From NCBI GenBank assembly GCA_016192455.1, contig JACPUC010000002.1, forward strand, positions 71,501 to 135,500: a stretch of 64,000 bases of DNA, read 5' to 3'. The notes below the pieces were generated by a model. It worked only from the letters and a program-made list of their open reading frames with translations, was not told the origin of the DNA and did no database searches. Both the position numbers and the translations under genes were made by a program. The stretch is from Candidatus Tectimicrobiota bacterium. Its GTDB lineage: Bacteria; JACPUC01. Within the stretch, counting starts at the first letter, position 1. Every line of letters begins with the position of its first letter. Shown piece after piece: positions 27,079 through 35,942 of the stretch.

Positions 27079-28209
27079 ATGGCCGACAGCGGCAGCCCGC
27101 TGGAATTGGCCAGGGAGAGCGCAACGGAGGAGGAGATCAGGGTGGCTCGGCGATCATTCCCCCGAGGGGTTACCCTTCTGAATCGGGCGGCGGTGTATGA
27201 GGGCTACACCCTCTACGCCACCCTCGGCGGCTCGGGCACGGTCTACCTGGTCGATGTCGAGGGGAAGGCGGCGCACCAGTGGAAGATGCCCTACCCGCCG
27301 GGCAACTATGGCCGACTCCTCGACAACGGCAATCTCCTCTACGCCTGCCGGGTGCCGGGGGCGCTGATGGAGTTCGGCGGCAAGGGGGGGCTGCTGCTGG
27401 AGGTGGATTGGCAGGGGCGGGAGGTCTGGCGCTACGAGGACCCGGCCATGCACCATGACTTCAGCCGCATGCCGAACGGCAACACCGTGACGCTCTGCCG
27501 GGAGAAAGTGCCGGCCGAGAAGGCGGCGTTGATCCGCGGCGGCCGGCCCGGGACGGAGGACGGCGGCGGCGCCATCTGGGCGGATGTCTTCCGCGAGGTC
27601 ACGCCGGCCGGCGAGGTGGCGTGGGAGTGGCACGCCCACGAGCGCTTGAGCTTCGAGGAGGACGTCCTCTGCCCCCTCTGCCCGCGCCATGAGTGGGGGC
27701 ACGCCAACGCCGTCCTGGCCCTGCCGGATGGCAACCTCATGACCTGCTTCCGCCTGCTGAACTTCGTCGGCATCATCGACCATGGCAGCGGTGCCTGGAG
27801 CTGGCGTTGGGGCAAGGAGGAGCTTGGCCATCCGCACGATCCCAGCCGGCTCGAGAACGGCAACGTGCTGATCTTCGATAACGGCCTGCACAACAGCGAT
27901 TGGCCGCGGTCACGAGTTGTGGAGGTGAATCCACAGAACAACGAAATAGTCTGGCACTACGAGGACGAGCCTCCCTTCAACTTCTGGAGCAACTTCATCA
28001 GCGGCGCCCAGCGCCTGCCGAACGGCAACACGCTGATCTGCGAGGGGATGTGGGGGCGGCTCTTCGAGGTGACGCGCGCCGGCGAGGTAGTGTGGGAGTT
28101 CTACAACCCGGAGTACGCCCCCTATCGCAACTTCGGCCCCTGCAATATGGTGTTTCGCGCCTACCGCTACGGTCCGGAGCACCCGGCCCTGCGGGGGCGG
28201 CTGGGGTAA
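27079..28209 (+). CDS. arylsulfotransferase-like beta-propeller protein
   Basis: A 376-residue repeat protein resembling the aryl-sulfate sulfotransferase/PQQ-like propeller family. Recurrent blade motifs L-x-NGN-x-L appear: LLDNGNLLYACR, RMPNGNTVTLCR, ALPDGNLMTCFR, RLENGNVLIFDN and RLPNGNTLICEG, each followed by a W-containing strand. There is no signal peptide, which differs from periplasmic AssT enzymes. ATG 27079 has AAGGAG only two bases upstream; GTG 27142, behind GGAGGAGGAG, is an equally good start. It closes the co-directional catabolic run, 41 bases after UbiD. It may be an enzyme on aromatic substrates or just a propeller scaffold. Confidence 0.75.
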   Translation: MADSGSPLELARESATEEEIRVARRSFPRGVTLLNRAAVYEGYTLYATLGGSGTVYLVDVEGKAAHQWKMPYPPGNYGRLLDNGNLLYACRVPGALMEFGGKGGLLLEVDWQGREVWRYEDPAMHHDFSRMPNGNTVTLCREKVPAEKAALIRGGRPGTEDGGGAIWADVFREVTPAGEVAWEWHAHERLSFEEDVLCPLCPRHEWGHANAVLALPDGNLMTCFRLLNFVGIIDHGSGAWSWRWGKEELGHPHDPSRLENGNVLIFDNGLHNSDWPRSRVVEVNPQNNEIVWHYEDEPPFNFWSNFISGAQRLPNGNTLICEGMWGRLFEVTRAGEVVWEFYNPEYAPYRNFGPCNMVFRAYRYGPEHPALRGRLG

Positions 28210-28601
28210 GCGCGTGAGGTATGCCGCGGGGGACCGCCTCCAACGCTCCTCCTGGGGCACCCGCAATACCAGCGCACGCTTTCACAGAGTGCTCCACCGT
28301 CTTACCACCATCGCCTCCAGCAAGACGATCACCTCCTGCTGCACCTCTTCGTCCTACCAATCCAGTGTCCAAGTCATGAGGGTCGGCAGAGAAGAACTGA
28401 GGGTAAGCACGACGGAACGGGGTCTCCGACGGCATCGGCACCTCGGAGCGGATCAAAGGGCGCGGCTTGCGGCGGCAAGCGATTCGTGCCATGCTCGACC
28501 ACCACCCGGGAGATGGAAAGTTTGTCTGCTGCCGGGATGAACGGCGGGGAGGTTATGGAATGGTGCGCCAGCGTGTGGCTGGAAGCAAGGAGGCGTCCAC
28601 C
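28210..28601. other. intergenic region, about 390 bp, with possible gene debris
   Basis: No intact gene. On the minus strand around 28290-28360 a short open piece reads EEVQQEVIVLLEAMVVRRW before a stop and has no start, so it could be a remnant of a small protein gene. Base composition falls towards the methyltransferase downstream. Confidence 0.35.
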
Positions 28602-28604
28602 ATG
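28587..28604 (+). promoter_or_regulatory. strong ribosome binding site and ATG upstream of the methyltransferase
   Basis: AAGGAGG at 28587-28593 is 8 bases from ATG 28602. The frame it opens ends after 22 codons, but a shift of one base joins it to the methyltransferase frame, so this is probably the original start. Confidence 0.55.
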
Positions 28605-28744
28605 ACTGGTCATGTGAGGTCCAACAAATCCTCCTCGATCCATTCGACAATGCCGATCGTGAGGTAAGCCCTTTCCAAAATATCTTCTATCGAGTCTTCA
28701 ATATTTGCAATAATCTCTTCCCCAATCTTCGAGTTGATACGAGG

Positions 28745-29533
28745 TTGCTGAGGGCTCACTTTGTAGTCGAAGACGTGCTGCAACATGGTATGGAATTAGA
28801 CCACCAGAGTTCGCCAAGCAGGTTGTTGTCAAATCTCTTCTGGAAAATGCTTTCTTGGCAAAAGATCCTTGCGGAACTCAATGAAATAAGGATCCTTGAT
28901 ATCGGTTGTTGGAGTGGAACATATGCAGAAACGTTAGAGCAATTTATTGGACCTCCTCTTAGCGGATATACTGGTCTTGACGTTGCACCCTCTGAGAATT
29001 GGCAGTCGCTGATGCGTGGCCGGGCGCATTTCTCGTTTGCTACGTATGATGGCAGGAGTCTGCTGCATGCGATACCGCGGGGAACAACCTTTATTATGAG
29101 CCAGTCGGCTCTTGAGCATATCGAAGAGGATGTGGGGATATTCACGGAGATCAATGAGTACATTGAATCCTTCGGGCGGCCCGTTCTCCAGGTTCATTTG
29201 TTCCCGAGCCAAGTCTGCCACAGTTTGTATCCCTGGCATGGCATACGACAGTATACCCCCCGCACCGCATCAAAACTTCTTCACGCGCTTGCTGGTGAGT
29301 TTTACGCCATCCTCTTTACCTTAGGCGGCAAGGCGTGCAACACGCTGCATTACAACTACATTACAAAACCATTCTTCCGCGAACAGCGTGATGATTTGCG
29401 ATACGTAAAGCCGGATGAATATGCCAGGGAATTAGAGGCTGCGGTCCTCGAAGATATGCAGGCGCCGAGCGGCGATCCATCTTTTTATGCCCTGGTGATC
29501 CATCATAACTTCACGGCAAGCATCGTCACTTGA
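28745..29533 (+). CDS. class I SAM-dependent methyltransferase, 5' end probably frameshifted
   Basis: A Rossmann-fold methyltransferase with motif I ILDIGCWSGTYAE, acidic loop TGLDVAP and a later FIMSQSALEHIEEDVG. It resembles methyltransferases found in surface-polysaccharide clusters. The nominal start TTG 28745 has no proper ribosome binding site, and the same frame reads protein-like codons back to about 28627 (ILLDPFDNADREVSPFQN, FYRVFNICNNLFPNLRVDT) without a start codon. A perfect AAGGAGG (28587-28593) and ATG 28602 lie upstream in another frame, so one base appears missing between 28605 and 28640. GC is well below neighbouring genes, indicating transfer. No glycosyltransferase accompanies it. 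Confidence 0.72.
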   Translation: MLRAHFVVEDVLQHGMELDHQSSPSRLLSNLFWKMLSWQKILAELNEIRILDIGCWSGTYAETLEQFIGPPLSGYTGLDVAPSENWQSLMRGRAHFSFATYDGRSLLHAIPRGTTFIMSQSALEHIEEDVGIFTEINEYIESFGRPVLQVHLFPSQVCHSLYPWHGIRQYTPRTASKLLHALAGEFYAILFTLGGKACNTLHYNYITKPFFREQRDDLRYVKPDEYARELEAAVLEDMQAPSGDPSFYALVIHHNFTASIVT

Positions 29534-29696
29534 CGGCGCTGACGTGCTGGGACTACGCATTTTGCAGCCGCCAGAGTTGCTGCGGCACCGTTGTGGAGCT
29601 GACGCCAGCCGCGCGGCCGGGTGCCGGAGTGGTGTGGAATGGGAGGGCCGCGGCGCGAACGGGGTGTCGCCGAGACAGCTTGGTGGGAGGAATGCG

Positions 29697-31124
29697 CTAC
29701 GGCGCCCGCAGCTCGCGCTCCTGGTGGGCGCTGTGCAGATCGGTGAGGTAGCGGTTGCGCCACACCTGGGAGGTGGAGGTGGTGACGACCTTGTAGAGCG
29801 CCTCCCAACGTTTACGCCGCTGCCGCAGCGGCATCTCGAGGGCCTCTTTCAAGGCTCGGGCCGTGCCGTCGATGTCGTACGGGTTGACGATGAGCGCCTC
29901 TGTGAGCTCTTCGGCGGCGCCGCAGAAGCGCGACAGGACGAGAACGCCCGGCTCCCTGGTCTGCGAGGCGATGTACTCCTTCGCCACCAGGTTCATGCCG
30001 TCGCGCAAAGGCGTGACGAGGCAGACGTCCGCCACCCGGTAGATGGCGGCCAGCTCTTCCTGGCGAAAGGTCCGGTAGAGGTAGCGCACGGGAATCCAGT
30101 CGTGGTCGGAGAAACGCCCGTTGATATTACCGACAAGGCGGTCGACCTGTTCCTTCTGCTGCACGTACTCCGGCACATCGGTCCGCGAGGGGGCGGAGAT
30201 TTGCACCAGGCAGACCTTGCCGCGCCATGAGGGGAAACGCTCCAGGAGCCGCTGAAAGGCCTGCAGGCGTACGGGGATGCCCTTCGTGTAGTCGAGGCGG
30301 TCCACGCCGATGACGATGTGCCGGTCATTGACGCTCTTGCGCAAGGTGATGCCGCGCTGGATTCCCTCCGAGGTGCTTGCCCAGGTCCAGAAACGCTCCG
30401 GCTCGATGCCGATGGGGTAGACGCCGACGCGCGCCACGCCCTGGCTCGTGCGGAGGTAGGTGCCATCGAAGCCGCCGCCGAGCTCGAGCAGCGCGGTCTC
30501 CAGGAAGTTCTTCTGGTAGAGCTTGGTGTGAAAGCCGATGAGGTCGTACGACAGGAGGGCTTCGAGGAACTGCCGCGCCCAGGGGAGGGTGGCGTAGATT
30601 TCGGGAGCCGGAAAGGGGATGTGCAGGAAGAAGCCCATGCACCCTTCCCAGCCAAGATTATGGAGCTCGACGCCGAGCTGCAGGAGGTGGTAGTCGTGCA
30701 CCCACACGTCATCATCCGGTCGAAGCTCGGAGATGAGCGCCTCGGCGAAGCGCCGATTCACGCGCCGGTAAGCGCGATACTCCTCCTCCCGCAGCACCAT
30801 GAGGGCGGGGAAGCCGTGGAAGAGAGGCCAGATGGCGCGGTTCGAAAAGCCGAAGTAGTAGCGCTTCACCTCCTCGACCGAGAGATCGAGCATGCAGAGC
30901 TCGATGCTGGAGTCGGTCCAGCGGCGCAGTTCCGTCCTCGATCGCTGCGGCGTGGTCTGGCCGCTCCAGCCAAACCACAAGCCGCCGGTCTCCTCCAGCG
31001 CCGGCACCAGGGCGCTCACCAGGCCCCCCGCCTGCCGCGCGCCGGCGCCCTGCCCTGCCTCCTGCTCCATGAAGTTGGGCACCCGGTTGGAGACGACGAC
31101 GAGCCGACGACGCGGAGCCTCCAT
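29697..31124 (-). CDS. otsA: alpha,alpha-trehalose-phosphate synthase (UDP-forming)
   Basis: Glycosyltransferase family 20 enzyme joining UDP-glucose and glucose-6-phosphate into trehalose-6-phosphate, an osmoprotectant precursor. Family motifs are complete: RLVVVSNRVP at the N-terminus, GGLVSALVPAL, WVHDYHLLQL, IGFHTKLYQ, GVDRLDYTKGIP, and the C-terminal donor site DGMNLVAKEYIA. Length 475 is normal. ATG 31124 (MEAPRRRL) follows GAGGAG at suitable spacing; the longer frame to 31232 is unsupported. No otsB phosphatase lies in the window, so the pathway would need one elsewhere. Confidence 0.94.
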   Translation of the reverse strand: MEAPRRRLVVVSNRVPNFMEQEAGQGAGARQAGGLVSALVPALEETGGLWFGWSGQTTPQRSRTELRRWTDSSIELCMLDLSVEEVKRYYFGFSNRAIWPLFHGFPALMVLREEEYRAYRRVNRRFAEALISELRPDDDVWVHDYHLLQLGVELHNLGWEGCMGFFLHIPFPAPEIYATLPWARQFLEALLSYDLIGFHTKLYQKNFLETALLELGGGFDGTYLRTSQGVARVGVYPIGIEPERFWTWASTSEGIQRGITLRKSVNDRHIVIGVDRLDYTKGIPVRLQAFQRLLERFPSWRGKVCLVQISAPSRTDVPEYVQQKEQVDRLVGNINGRFSDHDWIPVRYLYRTFRQEELAAIYRVADVCLVTPLRDGMNLVAKEYIASQTREPGVLVLSRFCGAAEELTEALIVNPYDIDGTARALKEALEMPLRQRRKRWEALYKVVTTSTSQVWRNRYLTDLHSAHQERELRAP

Positions 31125-31881
31125 GGGGATGCCGCTCCTCTCTCGCACCTGCGCGTTGGTCAGTGCTGGGCTGGTCCGGCGGATGATCTGAGGACCCTCG
31201 CACAAGCCGCTGCGTTGGGCATGCCGGATCACGCTCCGGCATCCTCACTCGCCTGCGCCGCGTCCCGCGGCGAACCAAGGACGTCGGCAGGACCGGCGCG
31301 CCCGCGTGCCGCCCTGGGACGACGCCCCCGCGCACGGGGAGCATTCCGTGACGCAGGGAGATCGCCGGCCATTGAACGGGGGCGCCTCTCCCGTCCGCAT
31401 GCGCCCCACACAGATCGGAACGAAGCGGGGGGGTCTCGGTGAGAGCTGGCCGCCCTTAATGTATCCTTTCAGGCGCCTCGTTAGCAACTCCCGGCGTCCA
31501 ATAGGTCATTCCGCTCATCCTTGCGCCGCGAAGGTGGCGAGGAGCGTCGCGGCTCGGCGTGGCGCGAGCTGCTCCGTGAGGCTTCGGCAGCGCGGCGCGG
31601 GGTGCGGACGTCCAGGCGCAACCATGCTGCTTGCCGCGGCGTCGGCGATTGGGTGTACCAAGGCGGCGGGGAGGAGCAGGAGCTTTCTCCGCGACGCGCC
31701 ATGAACGGCCGCGAACACCGGCGCCGCTCCAGCCCAGCCCGGGGCTCGTCGCCGGTATCGCCTGCGCTTCTTGACGATACCTCCATGTGCGTGCTATCAG
31801 AAAGCTGCGGTGGGTGCGCGCCGTTCCCGAATGGCCTGCCGAGGTCGATGCCGGTGGCGAGGAAGCCCGAGGGGAGGCAGC
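31125..31881. other. divergent intergenic region, 757 bp
   Basis: Between otsA (minus) and the metallo-hydrolase (plus). Several frames are open by virtue of GC richness but all look Arg/Pro/Ser-biased. I see no RNA gene or repeat, and no promoter pair I would defend. Confidence 0.5.
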
Positions 31882-32772
31882 ATGCGGGTCATCATCCTCG
31901 GTTCAGGCGGTCCGCTGCCGGACCCCGAGCGCGGCGGGTCGGCGATCCTAATCTCCGTGGCGGGTCGGCACTACCTTTTCGACTGCGGTCAGGGGGCAAC
32001 TCGGCAGACGGTGCGGGCGAACGTCGATCCCGCGGAGGTGCACACCCTCTTCTTCTCCCACCTCCACTTCGACCATATCGCCGATTTCCCTTTCTTCATC
32101 CTGTCGAGCTGGATTTGCAATCGCGGCGAGCGCCCGACCGTCATCGGTCCTCGCGGCACCGACGCCTTTGTGAAGCACCTCTTCGCCGGGGGCGCCTACG
32201 CGGCCGATATCGAAGCGCGGCTGCAGTTCCGGCGCCGGCAGACGAACCGGTACGCTATCGAGCCGAACGTCGTGGAGTGCGAGCCCGGGGTAATCTTTGC
32301 GGATGGCGTCGTGACGGTGACGGCGGTGTACGTCGAGCACATCCCGCGAGAGATCTCCCCCTGCTTCGCTCTGCGCCTGGAGGCGGAAGGGCGCGCGCTG
32401 GTGTTCAGCGGCGACACCGCGCCCTGCGAGGCGGTGATCAAGCTGGCCGCGAACGCCGACTTGCTGCTGCACGAGTGCACCTTCCCCGAGCAAGCCATCG
32501 AGTTCCGCAAGAGCGCCGCGATCGGCACCTGGAGCCACACCAGCCCCATCGAGCTGGGCAAGATCGCCGCCAAGGCCGGGGTGAAGAGCCTGGTGGCAAC
32601 CCACTTCGCTCCCTGGGAGACGACTCACCCGCTGGTCAAGCGTCACCTGGCGCCCCACATGCCCGTGGACATCGTGGGACCGCACCTCGTCGATGAAGTG
32701 GTGGCGGATATCCGGCAGAACTACGCCGGCGAGCTCCGTCTGGCGGAAGATCTGATGCGCATCGATCTGTAG
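31882..32772 (+). CDS. MBL-fold metallo-hydrolase (RNase Z-like)
   Basis: A 296-residue metallo-beta-lactamase-fold hydrolase close to the RNase Z/arylsulfatase-like branch. The dizinc motif H60-L-H-F-D-H65 in FSHLHFDHIADF and the later VFSGDTAPCEAVIKLA and TSPIELGKIAAKAGVKSL blocks are clear; LATHFAPW gives the last His. GGGGAGG at 31871-31877 supports ATG 31882. It is too short and lacks the exosite arm of a true tRNase Z, so a role in small-molecule hydrolysis fits better. First gene of the co-directional group leading to hydantoinase A and B. Confidence 0.87.
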   Translation: MRVIILGSGGPLPDPERGGSAILISVAGRHYLFDCGQGATRQTVRANVDPAEVHTLFFSHLHFDHIADFPFFILSSWICNRGERPTVIGPRGTDAFVKHLFAGGAYAADIEARLQFRRRQTNRYAIEPNVVECEPGVIFADGVVTVTAVYVEHIPREISPCFALRLEAEGRALVFSGDTAPCEAVIKLAANADLLLHECTFPEQAIEFRKSAAIGTWSHTSPIELGKIAAKAGVKSLVATHFAPWETTHPLVKRHLAPHMPVDIVGPHLVDEVVADIRQNYAGELRLAEDLMRIDL

Positions 32773-32935
32773 GTTCGACCGCGACGGGGGACGGCTCGCC
32801 CTTCGCGGGACGAGGATGCCCAGAATAAGAGTGCGCCCACCCTTATCAGCATGAGGAACGGTGGGGCAGCGGCAGATCGAGGGGCCTGCGCACCCCCCCT
32901 CGCGCGCCAGCGGAGAGCCCGGCAAAGGAGAGACC

Positions 32936-33964
32936 ATGCGGCACCTCCAAAGGTCCAGGAGACGGAGGGTCATCGGCGGCATTGCAACGTGGCTGGTGCT
33001 GCTGGCATGCGTGGCGGTTGCCCCTGCCACCGCGACGCCGCTCGTCGTGCGCCTCGGCTGGATCACCGCGCCGGCGGAGATCATGCCGATGGTCTACATG
33101 CACCCGACGATGCTCAAGCACTACGGCAAGTCCTATACCGTCGAGCTGACGCGCTTCCGCGGCTCGGGGCCGCCGGTGGCCGCCCTGGCGGCCAAGGAGG
33201 TCGACCTCGCCGCGCTCTCCTATGCCAGCTTTGCCAACGCCATCCTCAACGCCAAGCTGGACCTGCGCGTTGTGGCCGATGACCTGCAACTGCGCAAGGA
33301 GAACTTCAGCGGCGCGTTCGTCGTCAAGCCGGATTCCGCTATCACGTCGGTGGCGCAGATTCGGGGCAAGACCGTCGGCGTGCAGTCGTTCGGCTCCGGG
33401 GCCGATCTCTCCCTGCGCATGATGATGCGGCGTCACGGCCTGGAGGCGTTTCGCGACTACAACATCATCGAGGTGGGTATCCCCAACCAGCTTGCCTATC
33501 TTCAGGAGGGGAAGCTGGACGTCGCCAACCTCACCCAGCCGTTCTACTCACGGGCCCTGGCCCAGAAGAAGGGGCGACCGCTCTTCTTCAACGCCGATTC
33601 CCTCGGCAATACGCAGTTCGTCTTCTACGTGGCTCGGCGGGAGTTCCTCGACCGCCATCGCGCTGTGCTGGGGGACTTCTTCGAGGACTTCCTGCGCGGC
33701 TGGCGCTGGGTGCTCGCGCCGGCGAACCGTGATGCGGTGCTGGACCTGGCGGCCAGGGTCACAAAGCAACCGCGCGCCATCTACGAGTCGTGGATGCTGA
33801 CGAAGCTCGACTACTTCAGGGACGCCGATGCTCTCCCAGACATCGCGGCTCTCAATACCAGCCTGGCGCAGCTCAAGGAGATGGGCTTCACCAAGGAGAG
33901 CTTCGACGCTACGCCATACCTCGACCTCTCGTTCATCAAGCAAGCGGCCGAGCGGTTGCGCTGA
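32936..33964 (+). CDS. NMT1/SsuA-type ABC transporter substrate-binding protein
   Basis: A 342-residue periplasmic solute-binding protein. A clear signal peptide (RRRRVIGGIATWLVLLACVAVAPATA) is followed by the NMT1/TauA fold: GWITAPAEIMPMVYMHPTM, GSGPPVAALAAKEVDLAALS, the hinge VAQIRGKTVGVQSFGSGAD and ALAQKKGRPLFFNAD. AAAGGAGA precedes ATG 32936. The permease and ATPase partners expected for sulfonate, thiamine-precursor or aromatic-acid import are not adjacent. Its place ahead of racemase-like and hydantoinase genes suggests it may bind a related nitrogenous or carboxylate compound. Confidence 0.88.
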   Translation: MRHLQRSRRRRVIGGIATWLVLLACVAVAPATATPLVVRLGWITAPAEIMPMVYMHPTMLKHYGKSYTVELTRFRGSGPPVAALAAKEVDLAALSYASFANAILNAKLDLRVVADDLQLRKENFSGAFVVKPDSAITSVAQIRGKTVGVQSFGSGADLSLRMMMRRHGLEAFRDYNIIEVGIPNQLAYLQEGKLDVANLTQPFYSRALAQKKGRPLFFNADSLGNTQFVFYVARREFLDRHRAVLGDFFEDFLRGWRWVLAPANRDAVLDLAARVTKQPRAIYESWMLTKLDYFRDADALPDIAALNTSLAQLKEMGFTKESFDATPYLDLSFIKQAAERLR

Positions 33965-34084
33965 GGCCCGCCACGGCTGCTGGCGTCGCAAGGCATGGCA
34001 GCGGCCCGGCAGGAGCGCTGCCAGCGCCCAGGCAGTGGTTTCGCGCACGAACGGTTCACGCCCTGGACAGGAGGCACCTCGAGC

Positions 34085-34573
34085 ATGAGTGCGGCGTCTA
34101 GCGGTCCCGCGCCCTTGTCGCGACGCGGCGGGTGGTGGCGGCGGCTCGTCGATGGTGAAGATGGTGGAGGCCGCTCGGTCCCCCACGAGCTCAACCGCGT
34201 GCTGCGTGAGAAGCGCTGCATGGTCGCCCTCGGCGAGGAGTTCCTCGGCGGCCCGGGCTATGTCTGGGCGCGCCCGACGGTGCGGGCGTACATTGCCGCG
34301 GAAGAGGCGATGATCGCCCTGGTCGAGGAGGTGATCCGCGACGCCGGCGGCTTCCCCACCGTGGATGCCGCTCCGGTTCCTGCCGCGCGCACGCAGCGGG
34401 ACGCACTCAGCGCCGCCTGGGAGAAGCTGCGCGGGGAGATCGACCGCTGCCACGCGCTCATGCAGTGGGCCGAGGACGAGGGGGAGGAGCAGGTGCGCCG
34501 GCTCCTCCACAACCTCCTGGCGGAGGCGAGGCGCTGGGATACGGAGCTGCGCCGTATGCTCATGAAAATGTAG
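34085..34573 (+). CDS. helical protein of unknown function
   Basis: Not recognised. The 162-residue product is almost entirely helix-like after residue 30: VPHELNRVLREKRCMVALGE, TVRAYIAAEEAMIALVEEVI, RDALSAAWEKLRGEIDRCHA, and GEEQVRRLLHNLLAEARRWD, which would suit a four-helix bundle. There is no signal peptide or membrane segment. AGGAGG lies 12 bases before ATG 34085. It is flanked by the binding protein and the racemase-like gene on the same strand with short gaps, so it may belong to that transcript. Confidence 0.65.
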   Translation: MSAASSGPAPLSRRGGWWRRLVDGEDGGGRSVPHELNRVLREKRCMVALGEEFLGGPGYVWARPTVRAYIAAEEAMIALVEEVIRDAGGFPTVDAAPVPAARTQRDALSAAWEKLRGEIDRCHALMQWAEDEGEEQVRRLLHNLLAEARRWDTELRRMLMKM

Positions 34574-34633
34574 CGCCGGCGGCTGCTATGCCTTGGCGGG
34601 GCGCGCGCCGTGCCCGGGGAAGGGAGGAGGGCC

Positions 34634-35368
34634 ATGTACGGCTGGCGGGGCCGCATCGGCCTCATGACGGTCGCCAACAACATCACCTGCGAGCAGGAGA
34701 TGGCGCGCCTCTGCCCCGAAGGCGTGGCCACGATCGTGACGCGCATCGACTTCACGCCGACCCTCGAGGGCCTCCATGCCCTGCATGACGGCGTTGAAAC
34801 CGCCGCGCGGCTCCTCGCCTCCGAGCAGCTCAGCGACCTCATTCTCTTCGGCTGCACCATCGGCAGCATGGTGAAGGGGCCGGACTACGACCTCGAGATC
34901 GCGGCCCTCATCGAGCGCGCCGCCAAGACCCCGGCCATCACCGTCACCACCGCGGTGAAGGAGGCCCTGCGGGAGCTGGGTCTGCGCCGCCTCGCCGTGG
35001 CCACACCCTACACCGCGGACATCTGCCGCCTCGAGCGCGACGTGATGACGCGGATGGGATTCGAGATCGTCGATCTGCGAAGCTGCCACGAACACTTCGA
35101 CCCCGCCGCCCTGCGCAACGAGATGATCGGTCGGCTGAGCCCCGGCGACACCTACCGCTTGGTGCGCTCCCTGAACCTCGAGCACGCCGACGGTGTCTTC
35201 ATAAGCTGCACGAACTTCCGCAGCATCGAAGTGATCCAGGCCCTCGAGGACGACCTGGGCCTGCCGGTGATCTCGAGCAACCTCGCCGGCATGTGGCTCG
35301 CCCTGCGGCGCCTCGGCGTGCGGGAGCCAATCCCAGGCTATGGACGGCTGCTGCGGGAGCACTGCTGA
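34634..35368 (+). CDS. maleate isomerase/arylmalonate decarboxylase-type Asp/Glu racemase superfamily enzyme
   Basis: A 244-residue cofactor-independent enzyme of the Asp/Glu/hydantoin racemase superfamily, nearest to maleate cis-trans isomerases and arylmalonate decarboxylases. The two catalytic cysteines are in LILFGCTIGSM (C74) and VFISCTNFRS (C192). The N-terminus MYGWRGRIGL fits the family, and GGGAGGAGG is immediately upstream of ATG 34634. Neighbouring hydantoinase A/B genes suggest a racemase or isomerase acting on hydantoin, maleamate or succinimide-like compounds. Exact reaction not decidable from sequence. Confidence 0.87.
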   Translation: MYGWRGRIGLMTVANNITCEQEMARLCPEGVATIVTRIDFTPTLEGLHALHDGVETAARLLASEQLSDLILFGCTIGSMVKGPDYDLEIAALIERAAKTPAITVTTAVKEALRELGLRRLAVATPYTADICRLERDVMTRMGFEIVDLRSCHEHFDPAALRNEMIGRLSPGDTYRLVRSLNLEHADGVFISCTNFRSIEVIQALEDDLGLPVISSNLAGMWLALRRLGVREPIPGYGRLLREHC

Positions 35369-35403
35369 GCAGCGTCCAGGGCGCACCCAGGCTGACTGCG
35401 GCG

Positions 35404-35458
35404 TCCTCCGCGTCTCCGCGGTTGGAATTCACCGCCGAGACGCAGAGGGCGCGGAGGA
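35404..35458. repeat. inverted repeat, copy A
   Basis: TCCTCCGCGTCTCCGCGGT (35404-35422) faces ACCGCCGAGACGCAGAG (from 35431) and GCGCGGAGGA (ending 35458). Core CTCCGCGGT/ACCGC-GAGACGCAGAGG is shared with copy B. Confidence 0.75.
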
Positions 35459-35537
35459 AGGGTGAACCAAAGATGGACACGAATGCCCACGGATCGGTGT
35501 CCATTGGTGGTCATCCGTGGTTCCTTGCTTTCCGATG

Positions 35538-35565
35538 GTAGGGGCGGTTCGCGAACCGCCCCTAC
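35538..35565. repeat. 28-bp perfect palindrome
   Basis: From GTAGGGGCGGTTCG (35538-35551) to CGAACCGCCCCTAC (35552-35565): each half is the exact reverse complement of the other, with no loop. It would form a cruciform or, in RNA, a strong hairpin. Similar palindromes are dispersed in many bacterial genomes. Confidence 0.9.
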
Positions 35566-35595
35566 GGTTGCCGTGGTGGAAGCCGGTTCTCCCAT

Positions 35596-35674
35596 CTCTG
35601 CGTTCTCTGCGTCTCCGCGGTTAAATCCTCTGCGGTTCCATGGAGTGCACCGCGGAGACGCAGAGGGCGCGGAG
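35596..35674. repeat. inverted repeat, copy B
   Basis: Arms of 26 bases, 35596-35621 and 35649-35674, are reverse complements with about four mismatches; the inner CTGCGTCTCCGCGGT/ACCGCGGAGACGCAG is perfect. Same family as copy A 170 bases upstream. Confidence 0.8.
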
Positions 35675-35942
35675 CTTTTGTCAAACGGGTTGCCTGTCCC
35701 GCGACGAGATGGGGCAGGCAGGGAGATCAGCCCACCACCCAGCTCGCCACGCCGCCGTGCCCTCCCTTCGTCTCCCCGCCGCGTTCTCATAACCGCTCAA
35801 TAGTCAACTTCTTTACTTTTTTCTGGCCTTTCTCCTTCGCCTCGGGTATAGTCAAGCCTTCGCGCCGGGTGCAGGCTGTTGAGGAGCTGGCCGGGGACGA
35901 CGCCGGCAGGTGCTCCACCTCGACGACGCGGGAGAGGCAATG

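Larger units (their letters stand above)
35369..35942. other. repeat-rich intergenic region, 574 bp
   Basis: No gene. It contains two large inverted repeats of one family, a 28-base perfect palindrome and an imperfect inverted repeat (about 35473-35523) related to the dispersed AACCACGGATG-type sequences seen in many environmental genomes. An AT-rich patch (35790-35860) precedes hydantoinase A. Confidence 0.7.

Noticed and set aside
27998-28492. Minus-strand frame of 164 codons
   Set aside because: Its N-terminal part has no recognisable homology and the rest overlaps the propeller gene antisense; treated as intergenic with at most gene debris.
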